10,175 bases of DNA, from positions 161,915 through 172,089 of the forward strand of contig MU631406.1 in the NCBI GenBank assembly GCA_026770615.1, read 5' to 3'. Positions within the stretch are counted from its first letter, which is position 1, and the number at the start of each line of letters is the position of its first letter. The notes under the pieces were generated by a model. That model did not search any database, had not been told where the DNA came from, and saw only the letters and a list, made by a program, of their open reading frames with translations. The translations under genes were made by a program, and so were the position numbers. Below, piece after piece: positions 1 through 7,239 of the stretch. The stretch comes from Pavlovales sp. CCMP2436. Lineage: Eukaryota > Haptophyta > Pavlovophyceae > Pavlovales.

Positions 1-58
1 CAGCCGTATAGGAAGGGGGAAGGGGGAGAAGGGAGGGAAGGGGGGAATGGGCTAGTAC

Positions 59-148
59 CTCTTGCAGTGCGCGTAGGTCGGGCAATCCCAGCCGTTCCAC
101 CATGAAGCGCCCCAGATCCTCGCAGTCAGGCATAGAGTCCCACGTGCC
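59..148 (-). other. Exon 4 of the ribokinase-like gene, 90 nt
   Basis: The exon has 30 complete codons, starting GTWDSMPDCEDLGRF and ending LRALQE. After exon 3 it gives ...TTKQ-GTWDSMP, comparable to the GxQ-xSMP segment near the ribokinase C-terminus. It ends at GAG|GTACTAG. The bases beyond (58 to 1) are a C/T-rich tract on the minus strand with no stop in this frame. They could be the start of a fourth intron or a read-through tail; the C-rich composition favours an intron, as in intron 1. Confidence 0.7.
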
Positions 149-2126
149 CTAATCATTAAAAAAAAATGATTTTGAACGAAATAATCATTAAAAAAATGTT
201 CAGCATCGAGAACTACGTATCATCATGATACATGGCAAGAGAAAAGGAACCAAAAAAGTAGACTTGTATTTCTACGGTATTTCTACGTATAATCACAACA
301 ACAAATAGGAAGTACGCGATTCAACAAATTAAAATTGTTTTTCTAAATACCTGCTTGGTGGTTGAGAAGGACCCAGCCGCCGAAGCGCGCACGGCGGCTG
401 AGCGGGTTAACGAGCGAGCAGAGAGGAGGAGGGAAGGGGGGGTGGGGTGATCAGATAATAATAGCAATAGCAATAGTAATAACAGCAATAGCAATACCAG
501 AGATAATAGTCATAGCAATATTCCAACAAGCATATATTCTAATACCAACAACCAAAAAAACTAAAAAAAAACTCAGAAAAACTCAAAACTCAAACTCAAA
601 CTACATAAAATTAAAAATTAAATATAGAATTAAAAAAAAGAAAAAAAGGAACCTGTCTCGAGGGGCATGCCGCGGACGAGCGAGGCGACGAAGGCGGCGA
701 CGAAGGCGTCTGCCGCGCCGATCACCGAGCCGCTGCCCATGTCCACCCGGAACATAGGCACCACCAGCAGGCGCGCCCGCCCGCCGCCCACGCCGTTGGC
801 GCCGTTGAGCTGCGGCGGGGCGAGGGGCTCCCCGCCCTCGCTCAGGCTGCGCACGCGCCTGCCACCATGCGCCTCGCCGCCGGCCGCCCCCTCGTTGGTT
901 GCGGGCGCGTCCGCCTCCGCAACCGCCTCCGCACCGCCGCCGCCCAACTGCCGCAGCTGGCCGAGCTGCAGGTCGAGCGCACCCGAGCAGGCCACGATGT
1001 GCGCAACGGGTGTGGTCAGCACCACCGCGCCGATGCCCGAGGCGCGCAACTCCTCTGCCGCGCGCGCTCCGTCGGCCAACACGCGGAGCGGTGCCTGCGC
1101 GCCAATGAGCACGCCCGCCTCGAGGTCTGGGGGGGGGGAGGGGGATCAGTTGGAGGAGGCAGTGGACTCAAGGAAGGGGGGAGGGGAGCTGCGCGCACCG
1201 TTTGCGAAGAGGACGTCCACGTGCCTCAGAAGCGCGGCGGGTGCGTCGGCGGCGGCGGCGCAGGGGCTCGCCTTGAGCACGACCAGCTTGCCGGCCTGCG
1301 CAGCGAGCTGCGCGGCTGCCACCACCGACTGCCTGCAGACCTCGAGCTGCAGCACCACTGCCGAGGCATTGGGTAGGCGCAGACGCAGCGACTCGAGCTC
1401 GGGCGCGCCCACTGCAGAGTTGGCGCCTTGGCACGAGATGGTCAGTTTGTGCTTCTCGCGCGCGGACTCTACGATGACGGCCACGCCCGTCGAGTTGTCG
1501 GGGTCGCGCACCACCGCCGAGACGTCCACGCGCCAGGCTGGTAGCTGCGCGAGCAGGAGGTCGCCCATCGGATCGGTCCCTAACCTACCGATCAGCACGC
1601 TGCGGCAGCCGAGCTGCGCAAGCCCGACGGCCTCGTTGGCGCCTTTGCCGCCAGGCGAGTTGAAGAAGCGCCCCTTGGTGTTGGACCCCACTCCAGGGAA
1701 CCCATCCGTCTCGGCGTGCAGATCCATGTTGATTGAGCCCAGTACCAGCACCAGCGGCGCGGTGCAGTCGGGCGTGCGGCTCGCGTTGCGCCCGAGGGAG
1801 GCGCGCAGCTCGTCCGTGGTCTCGACGGCCTGCAGGAGGTGGACGGCCGAGCGCACGCGCTCGCGCGAGAGGCCGCCGCCGCCGATCACGCCCGAGACGG
1901 CGGGCTCGGCCCCGTCGTGGCGCGGCGGGCTGTGCGCACGAGGCCACAGTCGCACGACGTGCGCAGCCGCCGCCTTCTCCGCCTCCTCCGCTTGGGCCAC
2001 GCTAACCGTGGGCGGCTCGGACGCGCAAGCCGTGGGCAGCATATGGCGGAGACGGCGCAGACGCCACACGGTGACCGTGAGCGCCGGCACCATCGCCAGG
2101 GCGAGCCCCAGCGTGGAGCCCACCAT
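59..2126 (-). CDS. RBKS: Ribokinase-like PfkB-family sugar kinase, four exons, 3' end open
   Basis: Exons on the minus strand are 2126-1199, 1126-653, 397-351 and 148-59; the joined product is 513 residues in the window. Ribokinases transfer phosphate from ATP to O5 of D-ribose, giving ribose 5-phosphate. Seen: the N-terminal sugar-binding motif GSINMDL (residues 130-136), the family motif GGKGAN (159-164) followed by EAVGLAQLG, the AND-LEAG segment at the exon 1/2 junction (308-314), the catalytic Asp region GAADAF (446-451) and the C-terminal AVRASAAG segment in exon 3. Ribokinases are usually about 300 residues. The extra length is an N-terminal extension of about 120 residues and a Gly/Ala/Glu-rich insertion at about 359-427. 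The start is the first ATG after an in-frame TGA just upstream, in a good context (GCGATGG). The product may continue past the left edge. Family membership is firm; ribose as substrate is inferred, and another PfkB sugar kinase is possible. Confidence 0.88.
149..350 (-). other. Intron 3, 202 nt, AT-rich
   Basis: The intron begins GTATTT and ends GATTAG on the minus strand. On the plus strand AATCATTAAAAAAA occurs at about 151 and again at about 181, the second with one fewer A. No other structure is visible. Confidence 0.72.
351..397 (-). other. Exon 3 of the ribokinase-like gene, 47 nt
   Basis: The first two bases complete codon 468 (GCC, Ala) and 15 further codons follow: AVRASAAGSFSTTKQ. 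This matches the helix after the catalytic Asp in ribokinases, usually of the form AVR-xA-x-AAGALS-x-T. The exon is too short to detect as an ORF and is recognised only through family homology, phase match and splice sites (CTCAG before it, CAG|GTATTT after it). Confidence 0.75.
398..652 (-). other. Intron 2, 255 nt, AT-rich with AGCAAT/AAT microsatellite
   Basis: On the plus strand the interior has A-rich runs, repeated CTCAAA units (about 584-601) and ATAGCA/AAT repeats (about 455-522). On the minus strand the 3' end has a C/T-rich tract, then TTAACCC as a possible branch point and CGCTCAG as the acceptor. The composition contrasts sharply with the GC-rich exons on either side. Confidence 0.75.
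653..1126 (-). other. Exon 2 of the ribokinase-like gene
   Basis: The exon completes codon 310, encodes 311-467 and gives the first base of codon 468. It holds a strand VVLTTPVAHIVACSG (344-358), where the family normally has a TxGxxG turn, and then an insertion rich in Gly, Ala and Glu (about 359-427). The segment from 438 to 457 (VDMGSGSVIGAADAFVAAFV) corresponds to the family's DTTGAGDAF motif. Catalytic D449 is kept, but GAGD reads GAAD and about five residues are inserted before it. The 5' splice site is ACAG|GTTCC. Confidence 0.82.
1127..1198 (-). other. Intron 1, 72 nt, C-rich
   Basis: The intron starts GTGCGC and ends in a run of ten C followed by AG. Removing it restores GAC (Asp) across the junction and joins LFAN to DLEAGVLIG. 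That reproduces the Asn-acidic-x-x-Ala segment of ribokinases, which is strong support for the exact boundaries. Confidence 0.85.
1199..2126 (-). other. Exon 1 of the ribokinase-like gene
   Basis: This exon encodes residues 1-309 plus the first base of codon 310. Residues 3-20 are hydrophobic and are followed by the basic run WRLRRLRH (21-28), so the protein may start with a signal anchor or organelle-targeting sequence. Residues 31-120 are Ala-rich and match no domain I recognise. The kinase fold starts near residue 125. The 5' splice site is ACG|GTGCGC. Without splicing the frame meets a stop at 1146, after 17 residues of low-complexity sequence. Confidence 0.85.
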
Positions 2127-2228
2127 CGCCTCCAAGCACCGTGTCGTTGCCGCACAGTTTCAGGGTGATGCGCGACTCCCGGCAGCGCGGAGCCCCAAAA
2201 TTCCATTGTGTAATAAGACCTGTAATAA

Positions 2229-2276
2229 TGAATACCCTAGCGACAATAATACCCTCACGACAATAATAATACTCTA
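2229..2276 (+). repeat. Degenerate tandem repeat of about 20 bp between two divergent genes
   Basis: The unit resembles AATACCCTAGCGACAATAAT and occurs about two and a half times with substitutions. It lies in the 182-bp gap between the kinase start (2126) and the orphan plus-strand exon (2309), so it falls in what may be a shared upstream region. I see no clear TATA box or other promoter element. Confidence 0.6.
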
Positions 2277-2308
2277 ATGATACCTACGATAAATAGGGCG
2301 CAAGGCAG

Positions 2309-2506
2309 CGCACTGTGTGCCTGCCGCCCCCGGCCGACGTGGAGGGTTCGGAGGGCTCTGACTGGCTCCTGGGCGAGATCGACCGCAAGCGGCTCTGCGC
2401 CCTCTTCGCACCGGCCGCGCTCAGCAGTGGCGGCGGGCTCGGTGGCGGCGGTGGTAGCGGCGGGCTCGGTAGTGGGTTTGCGCCGAGTGCCGATGCATTG
2501 CCGCAG
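2309..2506 (+). CDS. Orphan internal exon, 66 codons, unidentified protein
   Basis: A GC-rich block in AT-rich DNA, preceded by AAGGCAG and followed by CCGCAG|GTACTT. It is exactly 198 nt with no stop, so phase is 0 on both sides. The first half (residues 1-35) is mixed sequence, including GSDWLLGEIDRKRLCALFA (16-34), which looks like a folded or helical segment. Residues 41-57 are a Gly/Ser linker. I do not recognise the family. No partner exon can be assigned on either side, so this may be one exon of a plus-strand gene with large introns, or a captured or relic fragment. Confidence 0.45.
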
Positions 2507-2658
2507 GTACTTTTAGAGAATTTCGTTTGTTACTATGTTGTTATTGTCCTTCAATAGTAATTTTAACCAAAATTTAACAATTTTTCGTATGTAATTTGCT
2601 AAGAAACTCAGCCTCAGCCTCAAAAAGCGCCGTTCTTATTGCCCGCGATCCCCTGTAT
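2507..2658. other. AT-rich spacer
   Basis: Low-complexity A/T-rich DNA with a short CAGCCT repeat near 2609. If the preceding exon is real this would be intron sequence. No gene is visible. Confidence 0.5.
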
Positions 2659-2984
2659 TGCCATATTTACGGTGGCAAGTTAACCAGGTAAATATGGCAA
2701 ATATATTGGCCTATATTTTCCCCATATATTGCCCAATAAGTGAATATATTGGGAAAATATATTATCCTCCTTTGTTGCGAATCGGTCCCAGATGAGCATG
2801 GCAGCTTCTGGAAATGCTATTCGGACGTTTCTATGGTGATAGCACGCCTGTTGGCTCTATAAGCAATGATATGGCAATATATGGCAAACATTTGCTATAT
2901 TGGAAGATATATTCACTTATTGGGCAATATATGGGAAAAACATAGGCCAATATATTTGCCATGTTTACAGTGGGAGGTCGGCCA
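2659..2984. repeat. Foldback (inverted-repeat) element with 62-nt arms
   Basis: Arms 2688-2749 and 2907-2968 are reverse complements with about three mismatches, by eye comparison. The arms are built from GGCAAATATATTGGCC and ATATATTGCCCAATAAG motifs. The left arm has an extra inner inverted repeat: TGCCATATTTAC (2659-2670) pairs perfectly with 2688-2699. A related direct copy of 2659-2685 lies at 2958-2984, outside the right arm. The non-repeated centre (2750-2906) has ordinary composition and no ORF. It resembles a non-autonomous foldback or MITE-type element; no target-site duplication could be assigned. Confidence 0.72.
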
Positions 2985-3053
2985 ATATTAAAATCAATAT
3001 ATTGCCCAAAAAAACAATATCTGGCCTACAGCAAAGTCTGAGGATCAGAAGCC

Positions 3054-3584
3054 TCAAAATCGCGATTGCCGGTACGATCCCTCGCTATTGCTACCACGAC
3101 TGTACGCCCTCTTAAAGTGTGTTAAAACCGCTCTCGAGGTGGTACAGGTATCTTGTTGGGCTGTCTTGCAGTCTGCGGTTGTGAGTGGTGGTCGCGGGTT
3201 GATGTGATCCTTTGTAGCTTGAGGTCTGGCCAGGGAGTCTGTAGAGTATTGTCGTTCTGTCCTGTGGCATGTTGGTTCATGTGTTGCTCGTGGTGTCCAT
3301 CCGCTTAGGCCGGGAGTGACTGTCCCGGCCCTTGTTTCATAAGCGTTGCCGTAGTGTTGGCTACCACCGGAGAGTGTCTGCCCTCGCGGGGCATGGCACC
3401 TGAGCATGAACTGCGCCTGTCGGATCTGACGGTACTTGCTGGGATTGCCCCTCAGGCTGGTGCTGGGGCGTCTAGTGGTGGGGGAAGTGGTGCACCTAGG
3501 CGATTGGTGTTTGTCCTCGTGCCTGAGCTGTTGGAGATGCTCGCCTCCTCCCGGGTCTTCCCCGGGTCGTGGCTCGGCCCGCAT
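3054..3584 (-). CDS. Uncharacterised ORF, 176 codons
   Basis: An open frame from an ATG at 3584 to 3054. The product is rich in Arg, Thr, Ser, Pro and Gln, without hydrophobic core segments, membrane spans or recognisable motifs. The opposite strand is open at 3354-3629 (91 codons), with a more protein-like segment (RRLVFVLVPELLEMLASS). Either strand could be coding, or neither. The block lies between the foldback element and the GIY-YIG-like ORF, so it may be transposon debris. Confidence 0.2.
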   Translation of the reverse strand: MRAEPRPGEDPGGGEHLQQLRHEDKHQSPRCTTSPTTRRPSTSLRGNPSKYRQIRQAQFMLRCHAPRGQTLSGGSQHYGNAYETRAGTVTPGLSGWTPRATHEPTCHRTERQYSTDSLARPQATKDHINPRPPLTTADCKTAQQDTCTTSRAVLTHFKRAYSRGSNSEGSYRQSRF

Positions 3585-3636
3585 TTGCTCAGCGCCAACG
3601 CGGCTCGTGGGCTAGGCCACCATTTTTAGGAGCCCA

Positions 3637-3677
3637 CGATCACTAACTAACGTTTGTCGATCGATCACTAACTAACG
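3637..3677 (+). repeat. Two direct copies of a 16-bp sequence
   Basis: CGATCACTAACTAACG occurs at 3637-3652 and 3662-3677, a spacing of 25 bp. TTTGTCG lies between the copies (3653-3659) and its reverse complement CGACAAA occurs at 3676-3682 and 3708-3714. This may be the end of an inserted element or a microhomology duplication. Confidence 0.65.
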
Positions 3678-4210
3678 ACAAAGCTTGCTATACAGTAGTA
3701 AAGCTGACGACAAACATTTTCCGAGATCTCTGGTCGGAAGACTCTGAAAGAGGCCCAGTGGGCCCTCAGGACACGAAAACTTTTGGAGCCGCTTCCTAAT
3801 TTTATGAGCCCCATAATTTCTATCTCCACTGGCGCCGACCCGGCATCTGTTCACTGGCGCCACGCATTGTGGCGCAAGCTTGCTGCACTAACGCGGCAAA
3901 TTTCGCCATACTCTCAACATATTTTTAAATTTGAGATATTACGGATACGCCTCGTCCATCAGATGTCGACCTCAAACGATCACGAACTAACAGTGACATT
4001 CACAACCGACCTTGACTCTCTCCGAAGCAGCGGTACAGTGCGCAGTATTGCCGACTATTCGCCAGCTGATGTCACGACTGCCGCCCAGGTCACCACCGCT
4101 TACTTAGTCGTGCAGGAGCCACAATCCCTGCTAATACATAGCTCACTGACGGTAGCGCTCCCTCTCATGTGCCCGCTCGGCACTCTGGCTATGAAGGCTG
4201 TAGCGCTTAG
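3678..4210. other. No gene recognised
   Basis: A plus-strand frame is open at 3783-4340 (185 codons) but the product has no recognisable motif. It overlaps the 3' part of the better-supported minus-strand GIY-YIG-like ORF. Base composition is intermediate, and no repeat or RNA gene was found here. Confidence 0.4.
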
Positions 4211-4678
4211 TCAGCTCCAGGACAGCATTCGCCTCGAAGTCAAGTGGGCATCGCAGGTCTCCCACCCGTTTTGCTTGCTAGCCAGATTGAGCACACGGGT
4301 CTCACGTGCGCGAACGAGTGACGGTGAAACGACGAGGTAGCCTACCAGGTCAAACAACCGATCAGGCTCGGCGTAGGGCATGTAGTGGCTGTAACCGTTC
4401 ATTGCGCGCGAATATATGTTGGTTGTCGACCCGAGTTTCATGAAGGGAACCTTACTCCAACCGGGCCAGATAATGTATATCCCGCTTACTCTTTTACCAC
4501 TCACGTTGGCGTTTGCGAGTGCCCATCCGACTTGCGTGTTACGGTCGACTATAACGTCCATCCGTCTCCCTATGTCTTGATAGCCACGTTGATTCTTTTT
4601 ATATCTTGGAGTTCCACGCGTCTTCGAAGACCGTGCGACCCATTCCCGATTTTCGACCGGGCGATCCCCTTCCGTACT
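4211..4678 (-). CDS. GIY-YIG nuclease-like protein, possibly element-encoded
   Basis: The frame is open from just after a TAG at 4681-4679 to the stop at 4211; the first ATG is at 4561, giving 116 residues. Counted from that Met, SGIYII (26-31) matches the GIY motif, and FMKLGSTTNIYSR (40-52) matches the YIG strand plus the following helix with its conserved Arg (R52). E87 in RARETRVLNLA, about 58 residues after the GIY tyrosine, is a candidate metal-binding Glu. GIY-YIG domains cut DNA and occur in homing endonucleases, repair enzymes, large DNA viruses and transposable elements. The frame stays protein-like upstream of the ATG (TPRYKKNQRGYQDIGRR), so there may be an earlier exon. The ORF sits in repeat-rich DNA, so a relic or element gene is likely. 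Family assignment is by motif only. Confidence 0.5.
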   Translation of the reverse strand, partial: STEGDRPVENREWVARSSKTRGTPRYKKNQRGYQDIGRRMDVIVDRNTQVGWALANANVSGKRVSGIYIIWPGWSKVPFMKLGSTTNIYSRAMNGYSHYMPYAEPDRLFDLVGYLVVSPSLVRARETRVLNLASKQNGWETCDAHLTSRRMLSWS

Positions 4679-4741
4679 CTACCCGGCCGACCCATTCCGT
4701 ACTTTTGTACTTTTGTGCTATTCCGGTAGCCCGAGGCGATT

Positions 4742-5050
4742 TTGTGCTATATACTAAGTCAAAACTTTGCTGCACACTTTACCGACGCCAACGCGGTCTT
4801 CAGGCGCTCCCGCCGGGTCTACCCGGCCGCCATCACCTCAATTCGTGCAGCCGACGAGTCCGCCGTGGTCTTTGACGAGTTCGCCGCCGAGTCCGTCGCC
4901 AAGTCCACCGTGCGCTTCCTCGAGCCCGCCGCGATCAAATTTGACTCCTGGGCAAGTTTGAGGCGCTCCGATTTGACCGCGGTACGGAAATCCTGCCTAA
5001 TCAAAATTGACTCTTTCCAGGCTTCCCTTGATGTGTGTGTGTTTATATAA
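4742..5050 (+). CDS. Uncharacterised ORF with strongly GC-ending codons
   Basis: The frame runs 102 codons from an ATG at 4742. Within 4778-4939 nearly every codon ends in G or C (for example GAC GAG TTC GCC GCC GAG TCC), a bias like that of the kinase exons. The product there reads AADESAVVFDEFAAESVAKS and similar, likely helical. The last third overlaps the left arm of an inverted repeat and ends in GT-rich DNA. No family is recognised. It may be one exon or a truncated gene fragment carried by the inverted repeat element. Confidence 0.35.
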   Translation: MCYILSQNFAAHFTDANAVFRRSRRVYPAAITSIRAADESAVVFDEFAAESVAKSTVRFLEPAAIKFDSWASLRRSDLTAVRKSCLIKIDSFQASLDVCVFI

Positions 5051-5256
5051 ACTACTAAAATAATTATAGAGTGAAGTTCATTGCGAAGGAAAATAAAAAA
5101 CACCAAAATAATTCTACATGGGCTCCCGTGCGACCACCGGGCTTGCACGCACACACCAGCGGAAGCCTGGAAAAAGATATATTTGATTGATCGGGATTCC
5201 CGTGCCGCGATCAAATCGGGGAGCCCCAAACTCGTCCAGAAGTCATATTTGAGCGA
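4931..5256. repeat. Inverted repeat element, two 111-nt arms
   Basis: Arm 4931-5041 and the reverse complement of 5146-5256 align without gaps; I count 25 differences in 111 positions, about 77% identity. Both arms include the shared string TTTCCAGGCTTCC and end in a GTGTGTG run. The spacer (5042-5145) is AT-rich. Read outward-to-inward, both arms are open in the same frame, giving related peptides with the shared core FQAS-xx-VCV. Gapless alignment suggests either constraint or a recent gene-conversion-like origin; a MITE-type element is the simplest label. Confidence 0.72.
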
Positions 5257-5283
5257 GATACCGCCAACGCCTCCCACGATCCG

Positions 5284-5314
5284 CACATCCACGACATCCA
5301 CGACGTCCGCGACG
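5284..5314 (+). repeat. Short tandem repeat, 9-bp unit
   Basis: ACATCCACG is repeated, then degenerates to ACGTCCGCG. About three units are present. Confidence 0.55.
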
Positions 5315-5352
5315 ACCCGGGAGCCTTTAACTGCTTGACTGCCTAGCCGCTT

Positions 5353-5396
5353 CTAAGGCCCACCTAAGGCCCACATAAGGCCCACATAAGGCCCAC
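5353..5396 (+). repeat. Tandem repeat, four 11-bp units
   Basis: Units are CTAAGGCCCAC twice, then ATAAGGCCCAC twice, with no gaps. The next bases ATGGGCC partly continue the theme. Confidence 0.9.
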
Positions 5397-5469
5397 ATGG
5401 GCCGCCGCAAAAGCCGCCGAGAACCCCTTGGGACATGAATTAATCATACTCGTGCCACCTGGACCCACC

Positions 5470-5492
5470 TAGCCCCCCTAGCCCCCCTAGCC
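5470..5492 (+). repeat. Tandem repeat of TAGCCCCCC
   Basis: Two full 9-bp units and a partial third. The unit resembles C/T-rich telomere-like or intron-like sequence, but the array is too short to interpret. Confidence 0.8.
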
Positions 5493-5521
5493 GTCTGAGA
5501 CAGACAATGGCGGCCAACAAT

Positions 5522-5590
5522 GTCTAACCAGATCCACTAAATCTAATCAAATCTAACCAGATCTAACCAGATTCAAGTAGAATCGACTAG
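5522..5590 (+). repeat. Degenerate tandem repeat with a period of about 10 bp
   Basis: The unit is close to TCTAACCAGA, with variants TCTAATCAAA, TTCAAGTAGA and ATCGACTAGA. Six to seven units are readable, and the period approximates one helical turn. Confidence 0.65.
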
Positions 5591-5875
5591 AAACACATAT
5601 ATCCCAAATGACGTTATTAACCCACGATACGCGATCTAACACCCCTTCGACTTCGAACACTTTGCGCAAATACAGGTTTCGACCGAGACGCACGTGATAC
5701 CACCCCGGGAAACACAAAATCTCAAGAATTCATGAGGTCAACGTAAGTCATTTAATTCATGTCCTACCCCATATGCTGCAGCTATCATTATTGGAGTTGG
5801 CGAAGTGAGCACTTGCCTGAGAACTATGCGTATGAGATTCAGGTTGGACCCCGCACGCCGTGCTGATCCATCACA
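5591..5875. other. No gene seen
   Basis: Mixed-composition DNA with no ORF of note and no repeat recognised. Confidence 0.5.
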
Positions 5876-6029
5876 CCGGACCAGCACCGCGTTCGTTTGG
5901 GAAATAATGTTCTACGAGTCCGAGTTTTTACCCGGCAAAGTCTGCGTCTAGTTAGGTGTATCTTTAGATTATTTTATTATTATTTATGTTCATTTAATAT
6001 TCTTTCTTAGACGAACACGGTGCTACCGG
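5876..6029. repeat. Short inverted repeat, about 20-bp arms
   Basis: CCGGACCAGCACCGCGTTCGT (arm 5876-5896) matches the reverse complement of 6011-6029 (CCGGTAGCACCGTGTTCGT), with one mismatch and a 2-nt gap. Similarity continues weakly inward. The interior holds an AT-rich TTATTATTATT stretch. It may be the ends of a small element. Confidence 0.6.
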
Positions 6030-6060
6030 GCCCGGTGAAACTCTGAGATTTAGAGAGGAC

Positions 6061-6100
6061 CGTGGTGCGTCGCTACAGCGTGCCGAACGCAGCTAATTAA
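6061..6100 (+). repeat. Dispersed direct repeat A, copy 1
   Basis: Shares GGTGCGTCG-CTACAGCGTGCCGAACG and flanking bases with copy 2 at 6841-6881 (about 40 bp, four or five differences). Copy 1 lacks one G after GCGTCG. Confidence 0.8.
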
Positions 6101-6121
6101 CATTAAGATGATTATCCTAGG

Positions 6122-6142
6122 GCGCTGCGTCGCCTATTGCCT
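6122..6142 (+). repeat. Dispersed direct repeat B (21 bp); partner at 7540-7560
   Basis: GCGCTGCGTCGCCTATTGCC plus one base recurs at 7540-7560 with a single T/C difference. The GCTGCGTCG core resembles the GGTGCGTCG core of repeat A, so both may derive from one family. Confidence 0.75.
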
Positions 6143-6840
6143 ATATTTATAATATCGACGGTTCATGTAAATGATAGTCGGTACCGATGCCCGTCTACTG
6201 GCAGCGTCGCGTCTGCCTCCATCCGCAGTCGTAGGCACCAGGCGGCCCGCGGACCGCACATGTAGATGCTGCTGATGCCCGTCGGCTAGACCCCTGAGAC
6301 GGATCCTATTCAAACCGATTCAATAGGCAAGGTACACGTTCTCGCCATTTGTTTCTAGTTCGTTTTCCGGAGCTGAGCCTTGAAGGGTAGGGTCTCAAGA
6401 GGCCAAAAAAAAGACTTGGCTCATCAGAACCTCCTCAATAACTAATGAAATACTACTAACTCAATGCAGATTTTAACAAAAAAAAATATTCCTATTCAAT
6501 AGGCAAATTTCAAGAGATGCCGATAGGCACGAGTCAGTGGGCGCTCTGGGCGGCGTGGGGAGCGAGCGACACCCTCGCTTATAGCCTCCTATGTGGCCGA
6601 GGTGCAGGTGATACCGCTCATCGAGTTTCCGATATCAAGCGGCCTCTCGGCGAGCGGCTCAGGCTCTAGCGGCAGCGACGTAGGGTCATTGTCTGCCATG
6701 CTGAAAATTTCGTAATTTTTCCTAGAATTCACCAGGTCATAATAGGCCACTGGGAGGCCGCATCGTCAATCTGATTGAATCCTGGCTATTCAAATGTCGT
6801 GGCGTCCACGGCAATGCGTGGTGACCTTGGGTGTCTGACG
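6143..6840. other. Repeat-rich non-coding DNA, no gene seen
   Basis: ATTCAATAGGCAA occurs at 6318-6330 and 6494-6506. GGCTAGACCCCTGAG (6284-6298) is the reverse complement of 6908-6922 with one mismatch. No ORF with protein-like composition is present. Confidence 0.6.
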
Positions 6841-6881
6841 CGCGGTGCGTCGGCTACAGCGTGCCGAACGTAGCCTATTAA
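6841..6881 (+). repeat. Dispersed direct repeat A, copy 2
   Basis: Second copy of the repeat at 6061-6100, 780 bp downstream in the same orientation. It is followed by TAAATAGGCC and TTAAATAGGC, which echo other AATAGGC motifs in this stretch. Confidence 0.8.
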
Positions 6882-7239
6882 ATAGGCCAAAAAGCTGGTT
6901 AAATAGGCTTAGGGGTCTAGCCGCCGTGGGCACGCGCTATACTCAGCAGACAGCATAACGTCCCGCCTAAATACAATCATTAATATATATATATAGCGGC
7001 ACAGCATTTTTCAAGAGGTCTGGGTCTGAGAGCTTCATGTCAAACACGCATCAGAGAAGGCGTTGGGCAGGGGTCGTAGTCGAGACTACAGCCCCCCGCC
7101 CTTCGCCATTCCCACAAACGTATACACACCCACATCCAACCACCCGCCCGTGCACACCCACTCACAATCACACTGAAGTACGGTGAGCTGCTCCCAATTA
7201 ATTAACACCGGTACTTGCCTATTACCACCACCTTTGCTG
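6882..7239. other. Non-coding DNA, no gene seen
   Basis: Contains the inverted partner of 6284-6298 at 6908-6922 and a short TA run near 6983-6996. A minus-strand frame starting at 7358 reaches in to 7086 but begins inside the tandem repeat that follows and has no recognisable motif. Confidence 0.5.

Noticed and set aside
362..757. 131-codon plus-strand ORF
   Set aside because: It runs through the AT-rich intron 2 and ends in an Arg-rich reverse read of exon 2; low complexity throughout.
667..2277. 536-codon plus-strand ORF across the kinase
   Set aside because: It is antisense to the kinase exons. The minus-strand frames give clear PfkB motifs that join correctly at splice sites; the plus-strand product is Ala/Ser/Pro/Arg-rich with no motif, as expected for the reverse of GC-rich coding DNA.
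3783..4340. 185-codon plus-strand ORF
   Set aside because: No motif, and it overlaps the GIY-YIG-like minus-strand ORF in its last 130 bp. It could be real but nothing supports it beyond length.
5353..5492. Telomere-like or regulatory C-rich repeats
   Set aside because: Too few units and a mixed period; described only as tandem repeats.
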